Shown one piece after another: positions 4,641-5,584 of a DNA stretch of 5,584 nucleotides (its first letter is position 1; each line of letters begins with the position of its first letter). The DNA comes from Gammaproteobacteria bacterium (GTDB taxonomy: Bacteria > Pseudomonadota > Gammaproteobacteria > Steroidobacterales > Rariloculaceae): positions 1 to 5,584 of the forward strand of contig SMWC01000096.1 in the NCBI GenBank assembly GCA_004357505.1, read 5' to 3'. The notes under the pieces were generated by a model, which did no database searches, was not told the origin of the DNA, and was given only the letters and a program-made list of their open reading frames with translations. The position numbers and the translations under genes are program-made.

Positions 4641-5480
4641 ATGAATATTATTGTGAAAAATTCAGTCAGGCGCCTTTCGTTTCTAGCTCCAGTAGTCCTG
4701 TTTGCTGTGATGAATGTCGAAACCACACATGCGGACTCGGTCAAGATTCTAGCGTGGAATATTACCGGGGCACAGGTGTCTGGAAACGCAATCAACCTAG
4801 ATATCGCCTCAACGATATTCAGCCAGGAAGACGCCGACATCATCCTGCTCTCCGAGACTCGCAGAGCAGGGAGTGACTTAGCCGGCGTTCTGGATGGGAC
4901 GTATACATTGGCTGCCGCCAGCGGTGACGGGCAAGATATCTGGGTGCGTAACACTGAACGTTTTTCCGTAGACGAGGACTCAACGGGGAGCTGGAGTGTT
5001 TCCGGGGGGAGAGGTACACAGGACGGTGTCTGGGCGGAGCTTGTAGACGACCAGTCAGACCAGCGTTTATTCCTGTACAACGTTCACTTACCGATTCCTG
5101 CAAACTTTCGTAACAGGGAGACAGACCTCGAGTTCAATAATGCACCTCAGCAACAGGGTATTTGCGACATCATTGCGCAAATGGAGGCCGATGCCGATAA
5201 CGGCATTGTGATCATTGGCGGAGACTTTAATGACGTAGGTCTGGCCGAGAACGAGAGTGTTATTGACTATTTGACCGGAACGGGAGTTATTGCCGCGGTG
5301 CCGGGTTGCAGCTCAACAGACATAGCCATGACTGACGCGGTTAATGTGGATGTCAGCCATATTCTCGGTACCGGCGATGCGGATCTGTATAGCAACGCTA
5401 ATAAAATGACCGCTGCTGAAGTCGGTTTTGGCCAGCATGGGTACGTAATGATTAGCGTGGCGCTCTCTGACATTCGTTGA
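4641..5480 (+). CDS. Secreted endonuclease/exonuclease/phosphatase-fold protein
   Basis: This is a predicted exported metal-dependent phosphodiesterase or nuclease of the EEP (DNase I/APE1-like) superfamily; the natural substrate is unknown. The 279-residue product begins with a signal peptide: basic K6, R10 and R11, a hydrophobic stretch at about 12-24, and a likely signal-peptidase site after THA (29-31). The mature domain of about 248 residues has the expected order of catalytic elements: N40 in LAWNI, E72 in LLSETR, H149 in YNVHLP, D195 and N197 in GGDFND, and H266 in GQHGYV. A VSHIL segment at 238-242 matches the strand before the final histidine motif. The residue before the last histidine is Q265, where the superfamily usually has aspartate (S-D-H). 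The start is fixed by a TGAGGA ribosome site and the signal peptide. G+C is lower than in senAB (27 of 60 bases in one sampled line). It stands alone, with no evident partner gene in the window. Confidence 0.88.
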   Translation: MNIIVKNSVRRLSFLAPVVLFAVMNVETTHADSVKILAWNITGAQVSGNAINLDIASTIFSQEDADIILLSETRRAGSDLAGVLDGTYTLAAASGDGQDIWVRNTERFSVDEDSTGSWSVSGGRGTQDGVWAELVDDQSDQRLFLYNVHLPIPANFRNRETDLEFNNAPQQQGICDIIAQMEADADNGIVIIGGDFNDVGLAENESVIDYLTGTGVIAAVPGCSSTDIAMTDAVNVDVSHILGTGDADLYSNANKMTAAEVGFGQHGYVMISVALSDIR

Positions 5481-5584
5481 CAGGTGAGTTGCGGGCAGCC
5501 GCGTCAAGTTACCGCTACACCGTTTGTTTTTTGCTACCGGTAATTTGAATGCAGACATGGAAGTTAAACTGGCGCACCGAAGAG

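Noticed and set aside
5491..5543. Possible terminator after the 4641 gene (GCGG-GCAG-CCGC, then TTACCG/CGGTAA around a T-run)
   Set aside because: The stems are only 4-6 bp and the T-run lies inside the loop rather than after a stem.
5549..5584. Open frame from ATG 5549 running off the window
   Set aside because: It has only 12 codons, no ribosome site and no recognisable residues.

Overview
The window reads as bacterial chromosomal DNA, most likely from a proteobacterium. The grounds are compact genes, a classical signal peptide, Shine-Dalgarno sites and the families present; the taxonomic guess is inference. It holds five intact protein genes, a decayed transposase fragment, one probable antisense gene remnant and two gene-poor gaps. 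I see no rRNA, tRNA or CRISPR array.

Left part (47-1725, minus strand). Two genes are read leftward 47 bp apart, probably as one transcript. The first makes a protein with two CDGSH iron-sulfur motifs flanking a small ferredoxin-like segment. The second makes an isopenicillin-N-synthase-type 2-oxoglutarate/Fe(II) oxygenase. Both appear to start at TTG. Their neighbourhood suggests, but does not prove, that the iron-sulfur protein serves the oxygenase.

Middle (1726-4251, plus strand). A 244-bp divergent gap contains a stop-riddled start of an IS3-type transposase orfA. It is followed by a tightly coupled, GC-rich pair that I recognise as senA and senB, the selenoneine biosynthesis genes. SenB makes a selenosugar from selenophosphate and a UDP-sugar. 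SenA, an EgtB-like non-heme iron enzyme, joins that selenium to hercynine. The partner genes senC (selenophosphate synthetase) and egtD (hercynine synthesis) are not in the window. Hand-counted 60-bp lines inside the pair reach 62-75% G+C, against about 45-55% in lines sampled from the flanking genes, so the pair may have been acquired.

Right part (4252-5584). A 389-bp stretch without an intact gene holds three things: an antisense fragment whose codons look coding, a 9-bp inverted repeat, and a strong 11-bp hairpin that lies between a candidate promoter and the last gene. That gene (4641-5480) encodes a secreted endonuclease/exonuclease/phosphatase-fold protein with a good ribosome binding site. 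The final 104 bp show nothing I can support.
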